Below are positions 1 to 7,072 of a stretch of DNA of 64,000 bases, one piece after another. How positions within the stretch are numbered: position 1 is the first letter of the stretch; the number at the start of each line of letters is the position of its first letter. The stretch is taken from contig NZ_JACCFH010000001.1 of assembly GCF_013410775.1 (NCBI RefSeq), positions 1,922,001-1,986,000 on the forward strand, written 5' to 3'. The translations under genes were made by a program, and so were the position numbers. The DNA comes from Sphaerotilus montanus (GTDB taxonomy: Bacteria; Pseudomonadota; Gammaproteobacteria; Burkholderiales; Burkholderiaceae_C). The notes below the pieces were generated by a model, which was not told the origin of the DNA, did no database searches, and saw only the letters and a program-made list of their open reading frames with translations.

Positions 1-460
1 CCGTGGCCAGCGCCGCTGTTGCGGGCCAGTCCGCCGCCAGCGCGGTCCACAGCGTGGCACTCAGCAGCGCCAGCACCAGCGCGTCCTGCACGCGCAGCCA
101 CAGCAGGCTGCGCAGCGACTCGCCCGGCGGCACCTGCCAGCGGCGGTGCAGCCACAGCGGGTAGCCGGCCTCGCCGCTGCGCATCGGCAGCCATGCGGCG
201 GCAGCGTTGTGCAGCAGGAAGAGCTGCAGGCATTCGGCGTAGCGGGCGCCGGTGCGCGGCTGCCACTCGGCGTGCAGGCGTGCCGCCCGCAGCGCGTAAC
301 TCAGCAAGATCCCGGTGCTGGCCAGCCCCCATTGCCACGCGGGCACGGCCGCCGCGCTGCGGCGCAGCGCTGGCAGATCCAGCGTGCGGCCCATCCACAC
401 CAGCGCCGCCCCGCCCAGCAACAGCCCGAGCACCCCTGCGACCACGCGCCGGTGGCGCAC
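1..460 (-). CDS. Flippase-like (UPF0104/LPG-synthase TM) membrane protein, partial
   Basis: Only the first 153 codons are in the window; the rest runs off the left edge. The start used is GTG at 460, one base after the TGA of the PAP2 gene, so the two are probably co-transcribed. Visible are a hydrophobic helix at residues 7-22, a second at about 42-58, and a stretch at 84-97 ending in R-S-G-E (LHNAAAAWLPMRSGE), the conserved motif of the lysylphosphatidylglycerol synthase transmembrane / flippase-like family. Members move or modify lipids or lipid-linked sugars at the inner membrane. The neighbours, a PAP2 phosphatase and a glycolipid-type gene cluster, agree with a lipid role. The exact substrate cannot be told, and an in-frame start a little upstream is possible. 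Confidence 0.6.
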   Translation of the reverse strand, partial: MRHRRVVAGVLGLLLGGAALVWMGRTLDLPALRRSAAAVPAWQWGLASTGILLSYALRAARLHAEWQPRTGARYAECLQLFLLHNAAAAWLPMRSGEAGYPLWLHRRWQVPPGESLRSLLWLRVQDALVLALLSATLWTALAADWPATAALAT

Positions 461-461
461 C

Positions 462-1325
462 TCAGCCCGGCTCCGAGCCGATGCCCAGCGGCGCCTGTCG
501 CGCCGGCTGTGCGGTGGCCAGCGCGCCGCTGCGGCCCAGGCGGTGCAGGCCCGCGGCCACGCTCCACACGCCCAGCGCCCACTGCAGCGGCAGGGCCAGT
601 CCGTAGCCGCTGTGCAGCACCGCCATCACGATGCCGCAGCCGATCTGCGCGGCGGCCAGCACCTGCTGCCCCTGACGGCTGCACAGCCAGTCCGTCAGCC
701 GTCCCCGGCCGGACAGCTGCCAGCCGATGGCCGCCGTCACCAGCCCGAGGCCGGCGCCGACACACAGGTCCGCCGGCCAGTGCGCACCGACCGCTGCCCG
801 CGACAGCAGCACCAGCACCGCCAGCGCGAGCAGCCCCGCCCGCTGCAGCCACGTCGTGCGCCAGGCCAGCAGGCACAGCCCGAACACCGCCAGCGTCGTG
901 ATCGCGTGGCCCGAGGGCATCGCACCGCGCATCAGCGGCTCGCCGATGACGACGATCTGGTCCACGCCCAGCGCCGCCGCCGGACGGGGATGCGCGATCA
1001 GCCGCTTCAGCACATGGGTCAGCACACCGCCCACCGGAAAGCACCACAGCAGCGCCGCGACCGGCCGCATCGACCGGACGCCAGCGCCGCGGTGCAGGGC
1101 GGCCAGCACGATGAAGGCGCTCAGCCCCAGACCGGCCACGCTCAGCATCGCCCACAGCGCCGGCCAGACCGTGCCGAGCGCGTTCAACAGATGGAACAGC
1201 GCGGTGTCGCGGGCACTGCCGTGCAGCAGCGCGCCGCCCGCCAGCAGCACGGCGGCGGCGGCCAGCAAGGGCGGGTGCGACAGGGGGGACGCGCGGTCCG
1301 GCGTGGGGGGCGGGGCGATGTGCAT
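462..1325 (-). CDS. PAP2-family membrane phosphatase
   Basis: A 287-residue multi-helix protein of the PAP2 (type 2 phosphatidic acid phosphatase) superfamily. All three catalytic motifs are visible: K107 followed by R-P at 114-115, PSGH at 137-140, and SR (175-176) with H182 and D186. These enzymes remove phosphate from phosphatidic acid, undecaprenyl diphosphate or similar lipids at the membrane surface. The ATG at 1325 is chosen because residues upstream are low-complexity and the family begins close to the first helix. It faces a divergent nucleotide-sugar epimerase and its upstream region holds four phased GTCAC-type heptamers (see 1351-1390). Removal of phosphate from PA to give diacylglycerol would fit the PlcP/Agt genes nearby, but that link is inferred. 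Confidence 0.85.
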   Translation of the reverse strand: MHIAPPPTPDRASPLSHPPLLAAAAVLLAGGALLHGSARDTALFHLLNALGTVWPALWAMLSVAGLGLSAFIVLAALHRGAGVRSMRPVAALLWCFPVGGVLTHVLKRLIAHPRPAAALGVDQIVVIGEPLMRGAMPSGHAITTLAVFGLCLLAWRTTWLQRAGLLALAVLVLLSRAAVGAHWPADLCVGAGLGLVTAAIGWQLSGRGRLTDWLCSRQGQQVLAAAQIGCGIVMAVLHSGYGLALPLQWALGVWSVAAGLHRLGRSGALATAQPARQAPLGIGSEPG

Positions 1326-1350
1326 GGCGACGCGATCCTCGTCACGTGCT

Positions 1351-1390
1351 GTGACAGGCGCTTGAAGCGGATGTGACCGGCGCGTGACGT
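1351..1390 (-). promoter_or_regulatory. Pho-box-like array, four 11-bp-phased heptamers
   Basis: Read on the minus strand, heptamers ACGTCAC (1390-1384), CGGTCAC (1379-1373), GCTTCAA (1368-1362) and CTGTCAC (1357-1351) follow each other at exact 11-bp spacing. The PhoB consensus is CTGTCAT repeated every 11 bp, and three of the four units keep the GTCAC core. The array lies 26-65 bases before the PAP2 start codon. The four-base spacers are GC-rich rather than AT-rich as in E. coli. It may be a PhoB operator; this is a pattern match only. Confidence 0.45.
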
Positions 1391-1424
1391 CGCGGCGGGG
1401 CGACGTCACGCGCGCTGCCCGGTG

Positions 1425-1442
1425 CCGACACGGTGCTGTCAC
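1425..1442 (+). promoter_or_regulatory. Pho-box-like pair before the epimerase-plcP genes
   Basis: CCGACAC (1425-1431) and CTGTCAC (1436-1442) are on the plus strand with 11-bp phasing, 26 bases before the epimerase ATG at 1468. This is the minimal PhoB site arrangement. Together with the oppositely oriented array at 1351-1390 it would let one regulator serve both divergent transcripts. Confidence 0.4.
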
Positions 1443-1467
1443 GGGTACTGCAGAGGATCTGTGCACC

Positions 1468-2484
1468 ATGGCCCACCTCCTCGTCACCGGCGCAGCCGGC
1501 TTCATCGGCGCCCATGCGGCGGCAGCACTCGCCCGCGCCGGCCACCGCGTCACTGGCTGCGACAGCTTCAACGGCTACTACCCGGTGGCGCTCAAGCACG
1601 CCCGCGTGTCGGAGCTGCTGGCGCCGCTGGGCGTGCCGGTCGAGCGACTCGACCTGTCCGACATGGCCGCCACGCAGGCCTTCTTCTCGCGCCACGGCTT
1701 CGATGCCGTGCTGCACCTGGCGGCGCAGGCCGGTGTGCGCCATTCGGTACAGGCGCCGATGGATTACGTGCAGTCGAACCTGCTCGGCTTCGGTGCGGTG
1801 CTGGAGGCCTGCCGGCGCCACGGCGTGCAGCACCTGCTCTACGCCAGCTCGTCCAGCGTCTACGGCCGGCGCGACAACGACGCCGCCCCGACGGGTTTTC
1901 GCGAAACCGATCGCACCGACCAGCCCGCCTCCTTCTACGCCGCCACCAAGCAGGCCAACGAGGCGATGGCGCGGGCGACCGCTGCCGTGCACGGCCTGCC
2001 GGTGACGGGCCTGCGCTTCTTCACCGTCTACGGTCCCTGGGGCCGGCCCGACATGGCGTACTGGAGCTTCGCGCAGCGCCTGCGCCGCGGCGAGCCGCTG
2101 CAGCTCTTCGGCCGCGGCGAGCTGCGCCGGGATTTCACCTTCATCGACGACGTCACCGACGCGCTGGTGCGGCTGGTCGCGCGCGGCGCACCGCCGGCCG
2201 ATGCCGAGGGCGTGCCGTCCGCGCTGTTCAACGTCGGCCACCACCACCCCGTGCGCGTGGTCGATTTCGTGCGCACGCTGGAAGCCGTGCTCGGCTGCGA
2301 GGCGCGCATCGAGTTCGCACCGCTGCAGGCGGGGGATGTGCCCGACACCAGCGCGGATCCGACCCGCCTGATCGAGGCGATCGGCCCTTGGCACTGCACG
2401 CCGCTGCACGACGGGCTGAGCGCCTTCGCGCAGTGGCTGCAGCGCTGGGAGTCGGTGCCGCGTCCCATGCTGGTGGCGGCCTGA
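1468..2484 (+). CDS. NAD-dependent nucleotide-sugar epimerase (UDP-glucuronate 4-epimerase-like)
   Basis: A 338-residue extended-SDR enzyme. It has the NAD-binding GAAGFIG at 8-14, the active-site Ser in YASSSSVYG (about 125-133) and the catalytic pair Y157-x3-K161. The C-terminal D-T-S-A-D and T-P-L-H-D-G-L segments are typical of the UDP-glucuronate 4-epimerase / GalE-like branch, which converts UDP-GlcA to UDP-GalA or similar. Start ATG 1468 is placed directly before the Rossmann motif; longer readings lack family similarity. The PlcP-like gene follows after 27 bases with a GGAGG-type ribosome site, so they likely form one transcript. Its product could be a sugar donor for the Agt-like glycosyltransferase encoded 2 kb on. 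Substrate is inferred, family is clear. Confidence 0.85.
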   Translation: MAHLLVTGAAGFIGAHAAAALARAGHRVTGCDSFNGYYPVALKHARVSELLAPLGVPVERLDLSDMAATQAFFSRHGFDAVLHLAAQAGVRHSVQAPMDYVQSNLLGFGAVLEACRRHGVQHLLYASSSSVYGRRDNDAAPTGFRETDRTDQPASFYAATKQANEAMARATAAVHGLPVTGLRFFTVYGPWGRPDMAYWSFAQRLRRGEPLQLFGRGELRRDFTFIDDVTDALVRLVARGAPPADAEGVPSALFNVGHHHPVRVVDFVRTLEAVLGCEARIEFAPLQAGDVPDTSADPTRLIEAIGPWHCTPLHDGLSAFAQWLQRWESVPRPMLVAA

Positions 2485-2511
2485 GTCCGCGCCTGAAGGA
2501 GGGTCCACACC

Positions 2512-3345
2512 ATGCACCATGACACCCTGTCCGGCGAACCGCAGGCGAGCGATCGCCTGTCGGTGCGCACTGTCTTCATCTCCGACGTGCACCTGGGCAC
2601 GCCGGGCTGCCAGGCCGAGGCGCTGCTCGACTTCCTGCGCTGCGTCGAGTGCGAGACGCTCTACCTCGTGGGCGACATCGTCGATGGCTGGCAGCTGATG
2701 CGCCGCTGGTACTGGCCGCAGGCGCACAACGATGTCGTGCAGAAGGTGCTGCGCAAGGCGCGCAAGGGCACGCGGGTCGTGCTGGTGCCGGGCAACCACG
2801 ACGAGTTCGCGCGCCGCTACCTCGGCCACAGCTTCGGTGGCATCGAGGTGGTCGAGGACGCGGTCCACCAGACCGCCGATGGCCGGCGCTTCTGGGTCAT
2901 GCACGGCGACCTGTTCGACGGCGTGGTGCAGTGCGCGCCGTGGCTGGCCCACATCGGTGACAGCCTCTACACGCTCGCGCTGCGGCTGAACCGGGCGCTG
3001 AACTCGGCGCGGGCGCGGCTCGGGCTGCCGTACTGGTCGCTCTCGCGCTACCTGAAGCTCAAGGTCAAGCGGGCGGTCAGCTTCATCGGCGATTTCGAGA
3101 TGGCGGTGATCCGCGAGGCGAAACGCCGGGGCGTGGACGGTGTCGTCTGCGGCCACATCCACCATGCCGAGCTGCGCACGGTGGACGGCCTGACCTACGC
3201 CAACGACGGCGACTGGGTCGAGAGCCTGACCGCACTCGTCGAGCACGGCGACGGGCGGCTGGAGGTCATCGAGTGGGCCGAGGTGCTGCGCCAGCGGCAG
3301 CGCGCGGCGGCGCCGGCGCTGCCGCTGTCGATCACGGCGACGTGA
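2512..3345 (+). CDS. plcP: PlcP-like metallophosphoesterase (phospholipase C of lipid remodelling)
   Basis: A 277-residue calcineurin-like phosphoesterase with all metal motifs: D25-x-H27, G-D at 54-55, GNHDE at 94-98, H131 in MHGD, and GHIHH near 215. It is related to UDP-2,3-diacylglucosamine hydrolase LpxH, but the segments GDIVDGW, WYWPQAHNDVVQ and YWSLS match the PlcP group (Sinorhizobium SMc00171 type). PlcP cleaves phosphatidylcholine and phosphatidylethanolamine to diacylglycerol in phosphate-starved cells. PlcP is characteristically encoded beside the glycosyltransferase Agt, and here the last 14 bases overlap the end of an Agt-like gene on the other strand. A Pho-like site precedes the upstream epimerase. 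The alternative is a generic LpxH-like hydrolase. Confidence 0.75.
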   Translation: MHHDTLSGEPQASDRLSVRTVFISDVHLGTPGCQAEALLDFLRCVECETLYLVGDIVDGWQLMRRWYWPQAHNDVVQKVLRKARKGTRVVLVPGNHDEFARRYLGHSFGGIEVVEDAVHQTADGRRFWVMHGDLFDGVVQCAPWLAHIGDSLYTLALRLNRALNSARARLGLPYWSLSRYLKLKVKRAVSFIGDFEMAVIREAKRRGVDGVVCGHIHHAELRTVDGLTYANDGDWVESLTALVEHGDGRLEVIEWAEVLRQRQRAAAPALPLSITAT

Positions 3346-4381
3346 GGCGGGCGGCGCCGCTGGTCGGCGCGGCCTTCGGGATGGGCTGCAGCGCCTGCAC
3401 GAACTGGCGTGTCGCGGCCTCCCAGGTGTAGCGCTCGGCGAAGGTCCGCACGCGCTGGCGGTCGCACTGCAGCGCGGCCAGGCAGGCGCGGCGCAGATCG
3501 GTGTCGATGACGCCGCCTTCGCCGCTCGGGCCGACCACGTCGATCGGGCCGGTCGCCGGCAGCGCCGCCACCGGCGTGCCGCAGGCCATCGACTCGACCA
3601 GCACCAGCCCGAAGGTGTCGGTCTCGCTCGGGAAGACCATCACGTCCGCGCTGCGGTACAGCGTCGCCAGATCCGGCCCGGACAGCACGCCGAACCAGCG
3701 CACGCCGGGGTACTGCCGCTGCAGCCGTGCCGCTTCAGGCCCTGCGCCCGCGACCCATTTTTCCCCTGGCAGATCGAGCTTCAGGAAGGCGTCGATGTTC
3801 TTCTCCACCGCCAGCCGGCCGATGTAGAGAAACACCGGCCCGCTGCCCTCGGCGCGCGGCAGCGTCGGGCCCTCCGGGGTGAAGAGCTGCAGGTTGACGC
3901 CGCGGCTCCAGTGGGTGGGCACGCGGTAGCCCTGCGCGCGCAGCTCGGCGCCCATGTGCTCGGTCGGCACCAGCGTGGCCTGACCCGCGTTGTGGAAGCG
4001 GCGCAGCAGCGCGTGGCTCCAGGACACCGGGATGCGCGTGCGGAGCTGGACGTACTCGGGGAAGCGGCTGTGGTACGCCGTCGTGAACGGCCAGCCGCGC
4101 GACAGGGCCACCGAGCGCGCCGCCCAGCCGAGCGGGCCTTCGGTGGCGATGTGCAGGCAGTCGGGCGCCAGCGCATCGAGCACGCGGGCGATCCGGCCCG
4201 GCGTCACTGCGGCCAGCCGGATGTCCGGGTAGGTCGGGCACGGCACGCTGAAAAACCCCTGCGGCGACACGAACTCGACCTGGTGGCCCAGCAGGCCCAG
4301 CGCGTGCGCGGTCATCTTCAGGGTGCGGACGACGCCGTTGACCTGGGGTTCCCAGGCGTCGGTGACGATGGCGATCTTCAT
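3332..4381 (-). CDS. agt: Agt-like GT4 glycosyltransferase (diacylglycerol glycosyltransferase candidate)
   Basis: A 349-residue GT-B glycosyltransferase of family GT4. The N-terminal TDAWEPQVNGVVRTL signature, the central GRLAVEKN donor-site segment (about 200-215) and the FPSETDTFGLVLVESMACGTPV loop (about 265-290) belong to the group that includes Agt and GDP-mannose-dependent mannosyltransferases. Agt adds glucose, galactose or glucuronate to diacylglycerol released by PlcP. The gene is tail to tail with the plcP-like gene (14-bp overlap) and its ATG overlaps the stop of the LplT-like gene (ATGA at 4381-4378), indicating translational coupling. Family is secure; the lipid acceptor is inferred from context. 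Confidence 0.7.
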   Translation of the reverse strand: MKIAIVTDAWEPQVNGVVRTLKMTAHALGLLGHQVEFVSPQGFFSVPCPTYPDIRLAAVTPGRIARVLDALAPDCLHIATEGPLGWAARSVALSRGWPFTTAYHSRFPEYVQLRTRIPVSWSHALLRRFHNAGQATLVPTEHMGAELRAQGYRVPTHWSRGVNLQLFTPEGPTLPRAEGSGPVFLYIGRLAVEKNIDAFLKLDLPGEKWVAGAGPEAARLQRQYPGVRWFGVLSGPDLATLYRSADVMVFPSETDTFGLVLVESMACGTPVAALPATGPIDVVGPSGEGGVIDTDLRRACLAALQCDRQRVRTFAERYTWEAATRQFVQALQPIPKAAPTSGAARLTSP

Positions 4382-5616
4382 GGACGGTCCTTGCAGGGAG
4401 TGGAAATCGTCGCGCGCGTGGGCGACGCGGGCATGAGAGATGCCGGGGGCTGGCGCTGCAGGTGCCGGTGGCGCAGCGCGATCAACGCCATCAACCCGGC
4501 CACGAGCACGCCGAATCCGCGGATCAGCGCACCGAGGCCGAGGTCCAGCCCGGTGCACAGCGCATAGCCGCCGAGCATCAGCAGCACGCTGGCGTTCTCG
4601 TTGAAGTTCTGCACGGCGACCGAGCGGCCCGCGCTCAGCAGCGTGCTGCCCCGGTGCTGCAGCAGCGCGTTCATCGGCACGACGAACAGCCCCGCCAGCA
4701 GCCCGGCCGTGGCCAGCACCAGCGCGGCAGCCGGCCATTGGTGCACCCACTGCATCAGCAGGACCACCAGCCCCAGCGCCACGCCGAGCGGCAGCACCTG
4801 CGTCGCCCGTGCCAGCGGCACCCAGCGCCCGGCCAGCGCCGCGCCCAGCACGACACCGGTGGCCGACAGGCCCTGCAGATACGCAGCCTGTGCGAGCGTC
4901 AGCCCGAGCTGTTCACCCGCCCAGCGCAGCACCAGGAACTGCAGCGTCGCGCCGACGCCCCAGAACAGCGTGGTGGTGGCCAGCGAGACCTGGCCGAGCG
5001 GGTCGGACCAGAGCCGCGCGTTGTCGCGCCAGAAGGCCCGCCACTGCCGTGGCAGCGGCGGTGCGGCAGCGTAGCGGGCGCCGCTGTCGGGGATGCCCAG
5101 GTTCAGCAGCGCGGCCAGGCCGTAGAGCGCCAGCAGCGCCGCGAAGCCGAAGGCCGCGAAGCGCGGCTCGCTCAGCCCGCCGCCGAGCACCGTGCCGAGC
5201 AGGATCGCCAGCACGGTCGTCACCTCGATCCAGCCATTGGCGGCCACCAGCCGCTCTGCGGGCACGAGTTCCGTCACCAGCCCGTACTTGGCCGGCGAAT
5301 ACACCGCCGCCCCCGCCCCCGCGACGCAGAAGCAGGCCGTCACCGGCGCGCCCAGGGCCATCGCCGCGCAGGCCAGCGCCTTCACGGCATTGGCCGCGCC
5401 CATCACGCGTGCCTTGGGCCAGCGGTCCGCCAGCGGGCCGACGACCGGCGCCAGCAGCACATAGGCCAGCGTGAACACCAGCTTGAGCAGCGGTGGCAGC
5501 CACGGCGGCCCGCCGGCGGCCGCCACCTGGGCGATTGCCACCAGCAGCAGCGCGTTGTCGGCCAGTCCGGAGACGAACTGTGCCCCCATCAGCAAGTGAA
5601 AACCGCTGCGTTTCAC
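4378..5616 (-). CDS. lplT: LplT-like lysophospholipid transporter (MFS)
   Basis: A 412-residue major facilitator protein with about 12 hydrophobic helices. The start (GFHLLMGAQFVSGLADNALLLVAI) and the SPAKYGLVTELVPAERLVAANGWIE segment near residue 106-130 are hallmarks of LplT, which flips lysophospholipids across the inner membrane for reacylation. In most proteobacteria LplT sits beside or is fused to acyltransferase Aas; here it is instead coupled by a 4-bp overlap to the Agt-like glycosyltransferase. A phased repeat resembling a Pho box is 52-69 bases before the start. It could recycle lyso-lipids made during membrane remodelling. Confidence 0.8.
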   Translation of the reverse strand: MKRSGFHLLMGAQFVSGLADNALLLVAIAQVAAAGGPPWLPPLLKLVFTLAYVLLAPVVGPLADRWPKARVMGAANAVKALACAAMALGAPVTACFCVAGAGAAVYSPAKYGLVTELVPAERLVAANGWIEVTTVLAILLGTVLGGGLSEPRFAAFGFAALLALYGLAALLNLGIPDSGARYAAAPPLPRQWRAFWRDNARLWSDPLGQVSLATTTLFWGVGATLQFLVLRWAGEQLGLTLAQAAYLQGLSATGVVLGAALAGRWVPLARATQVLPLGVALGLVVLLMQWVHQWPAAALVLATAGLLAGLFVVPMNALLQHRGSTLLSAGRSVAVQNFNENASVLLMLGGYALCTGLDLGLGALIRGFGVLVAGLMALIALRHRHLQRQPPASLMPASPTRATISTPCKDRP

Positions 5617-5667
5617 GCCGGTGCCCGTTCGCTCGATCCGTCAATCGGGCGAGTGTCGAAGGCGGGC

Positions 5668-5685
5668 GTGACTCCCGTGTGAAAG
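5668..5685 (-). promoter_or_regulatory. Pho-box-like pair before lplT-agt
   Basis: On the minus strand CTTTCAC (5685-5679) and GAGTCAC (5674-5668) are spaced by exactly 11 bp, upstream of the lplT-agt pair. The match to CTGTCAT is 5-6 of 7 per unit if a final pyrimidine is accepted. It is weak alone but has the same phasing as the sites at 1351-1442 and 44773-44812. Confidence 0.3.
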
Positions 5686-5703
5686 GGCTGGGCGCCCTTC
5701 GGT

Positions 5704-6432
5704 CTACATGCGCACCGACTTGCCGAGGAAGAGCACCGGCCCGGTCGGGCGGCCGATCGGCGAGCCGCCGGCCGGCTCCAGCGTCAGCTCGAAGAGCTGG
5801 CGCTCGCCGATCTGCGGCAGCTTCTGTGCGGGCAGCTCGTAGACCGCGCCGGTGCGCACCAGACCGAGCGAGGTCGGACCAGTGGCGCCTTCGGCCTTGG
5901 TCCAGAACTGCAGGGTCTTGCCCTCTGGCGGTTCGGCCGTGGTGCCGATCGGCACGAGGCGCACGCGGTCCCCCGCGGTGACTTCCACCACCCAGCCGGT
6001 GTCCTTGTCCGGGCCTTGCAGCACGGCGAGGTAACGCGGGCCGGCCGGGGCGTCGGCTGGGGGTTGCTGCACCAGCAACACGGCGAGTGCCACCGCCGCT
6101 GCCGCAGCGAAGCCGCTGGCCGACTGCCACAGCCGCACCAGGCGCCACGAGGGCTGGTTGGCCGGCGCCACAGGCCGGGCGGTGGCCGGCAGCGGTGTGG
6201 CGCCGAGCCGCTGCTCGATGCGCGGCCACAGCGTCGCCGGGGGATCGACGGGGGCGGCGTGGCGGGCCAGTCCGAGCAGGCGGTCCTGCCAGGCGTAGAC
6301 CCGTGCCTGCAGGTCGTCGTCCACGGCCAGTTGCTGCACGAAGGCGGCGTGTTCCTCGGCGGACAGCGTGCCCAGCACGTATTCGCCTGCGGCGGCGTCC
6401 CGGTCTTCCGGGGTGGTGAGGGGTGCATTCAC
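5704..6432 (-). CDS. rskA: Anti-sigma factor, RskA/anti-sigma-K family
   Basis: A 242-residue single-pass membrane protein. The cytoplasmic part (about 1-100) begins with the EYVLGTLSAEEHAAF motif of the anti-sigma-K N-domain; a hydrophobic helix spans about 104-121; the outside part (about 130-242) is the RskA C-domain, including LVPIGT and LQFWTK. The start is GTG at 6432: it overlaps the sigma gene stop as GTGA, and AAGGAG lies 8 bases before it, so translation is coupled. The protein should hold the ECF sigma factor inactive until a signal causes its proteolysis. The signal is unknown. Confidence 0.85.
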   Translation of the reverse strand: MNAPLTTPEDRDAAAGEYVLGTLSAEEHAAFVQQLAVDDDLQARVYAWQDRLLGLARHAAPVDPPATLWPRIEQRLGATPLPATARPVAPANQPSWRLVRLWQSASGFAAAAAVALAVLLVQQPPADAPAGPRYLAVLQGPDKDTGWVVEVTAGDRVRLVPIGTTAEPPEGKTLQFWTKAEGATGPTSLGLVRTGAVYELPAQKLPQIGERQLFELTLEPAGGSPIGRPTGPVLFLGKSVRM

Positions 6433-6974
6433 GACATGCACTCCTTCAGCGCCAGCAGGCTGCGGCGGATCCAGGATTTGACCGTGCCGACCGGTGTGTC
6501 CACCCGCCTGGCGATCTGTTCATGGGTCCAGCCTTCGACGAAGGCGGCGACCAGGCATTCCCGACGCTTCTCTTCCAGGTGCTCCAGGCAGCCGTCGAGC
6601 CGGTCGGCGGCGCCGTGGTCGGGCGAGAGGGCCTCGGTGTGCAGCCCGGCCGCGTCGGCGATCACCTCCAGATCGTCACCGACCGGCACCTCGCGCACCG
6701 TGCGGCGGGCCTCGTCGAGCGCGCGGTGTCGCACCACGGTGTAGATCCAGCCGCGGCCGGTGCCGAGGCTGCGGCGGTAGCTCGCCGCGCGCTGCCAGAT
6801 CAGCAGGAAGGCCTCCTGCAGGATGTCCTGCGCCGTCTCGCGGTTGCGCACGATGCGCAGCACCACCCCGAGCAGGCGCTGCGACTCGGCGTCGTACAAG
6901 GCTCTCAGCGCGAACCGCTCCCCGCGGGCGCAGGCTTCGAGGGCGGCTTCGTAGTCGAACGCGTTGGTTTCCAC
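6429..6974 (-). CDS. ECF RNA polymerase sigma factor, SigK-like
   Basis: A 181-residue group IV sigma factor with region 2 at about 22-90 (ETAQDILQEAFLLIWQ and WIYTVVRHRALDEAR) and region 4 at about 125-178 (CLVAAFVEGWTHEQIA, GTVKSWIRRSL). The pairing with an RskA-type anti-sigma factor encoded immediately downstream places it with the SigK/ECF19-like group. The 98 bases before its ATG separate it from a DUF4394 lipoprotein gene read in the same direction upstream, a plausible partner or target. No clear ECF promoter was recognised. Confidence 0.88.
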   Translation of the reverse strand: METNAFDYEAALEACARGERFALRALYDAESQRLLGVVLRIVRNRETAQDILQEAFLLIWQRAASYRRSLGTGRGWIYTVVRHRALDEARRTVREVPVGDDLEVIADAAGLHTEALSPDHGAADRLDGCLEHLEEKRRECLVAAFVEGWTHEQIARRVDTPVGTVKSWIRRSLLALKECMS

Positions 6975-7072
6975 GACGTGCGTTGGCAGATGGCTGGGAT
7001 GGTGTCCATTCTGGCAGGGAAGCCGTGATGGATGTCACGCCATGCGCCACGTGCATGTGCCCCCGTTCCGGA

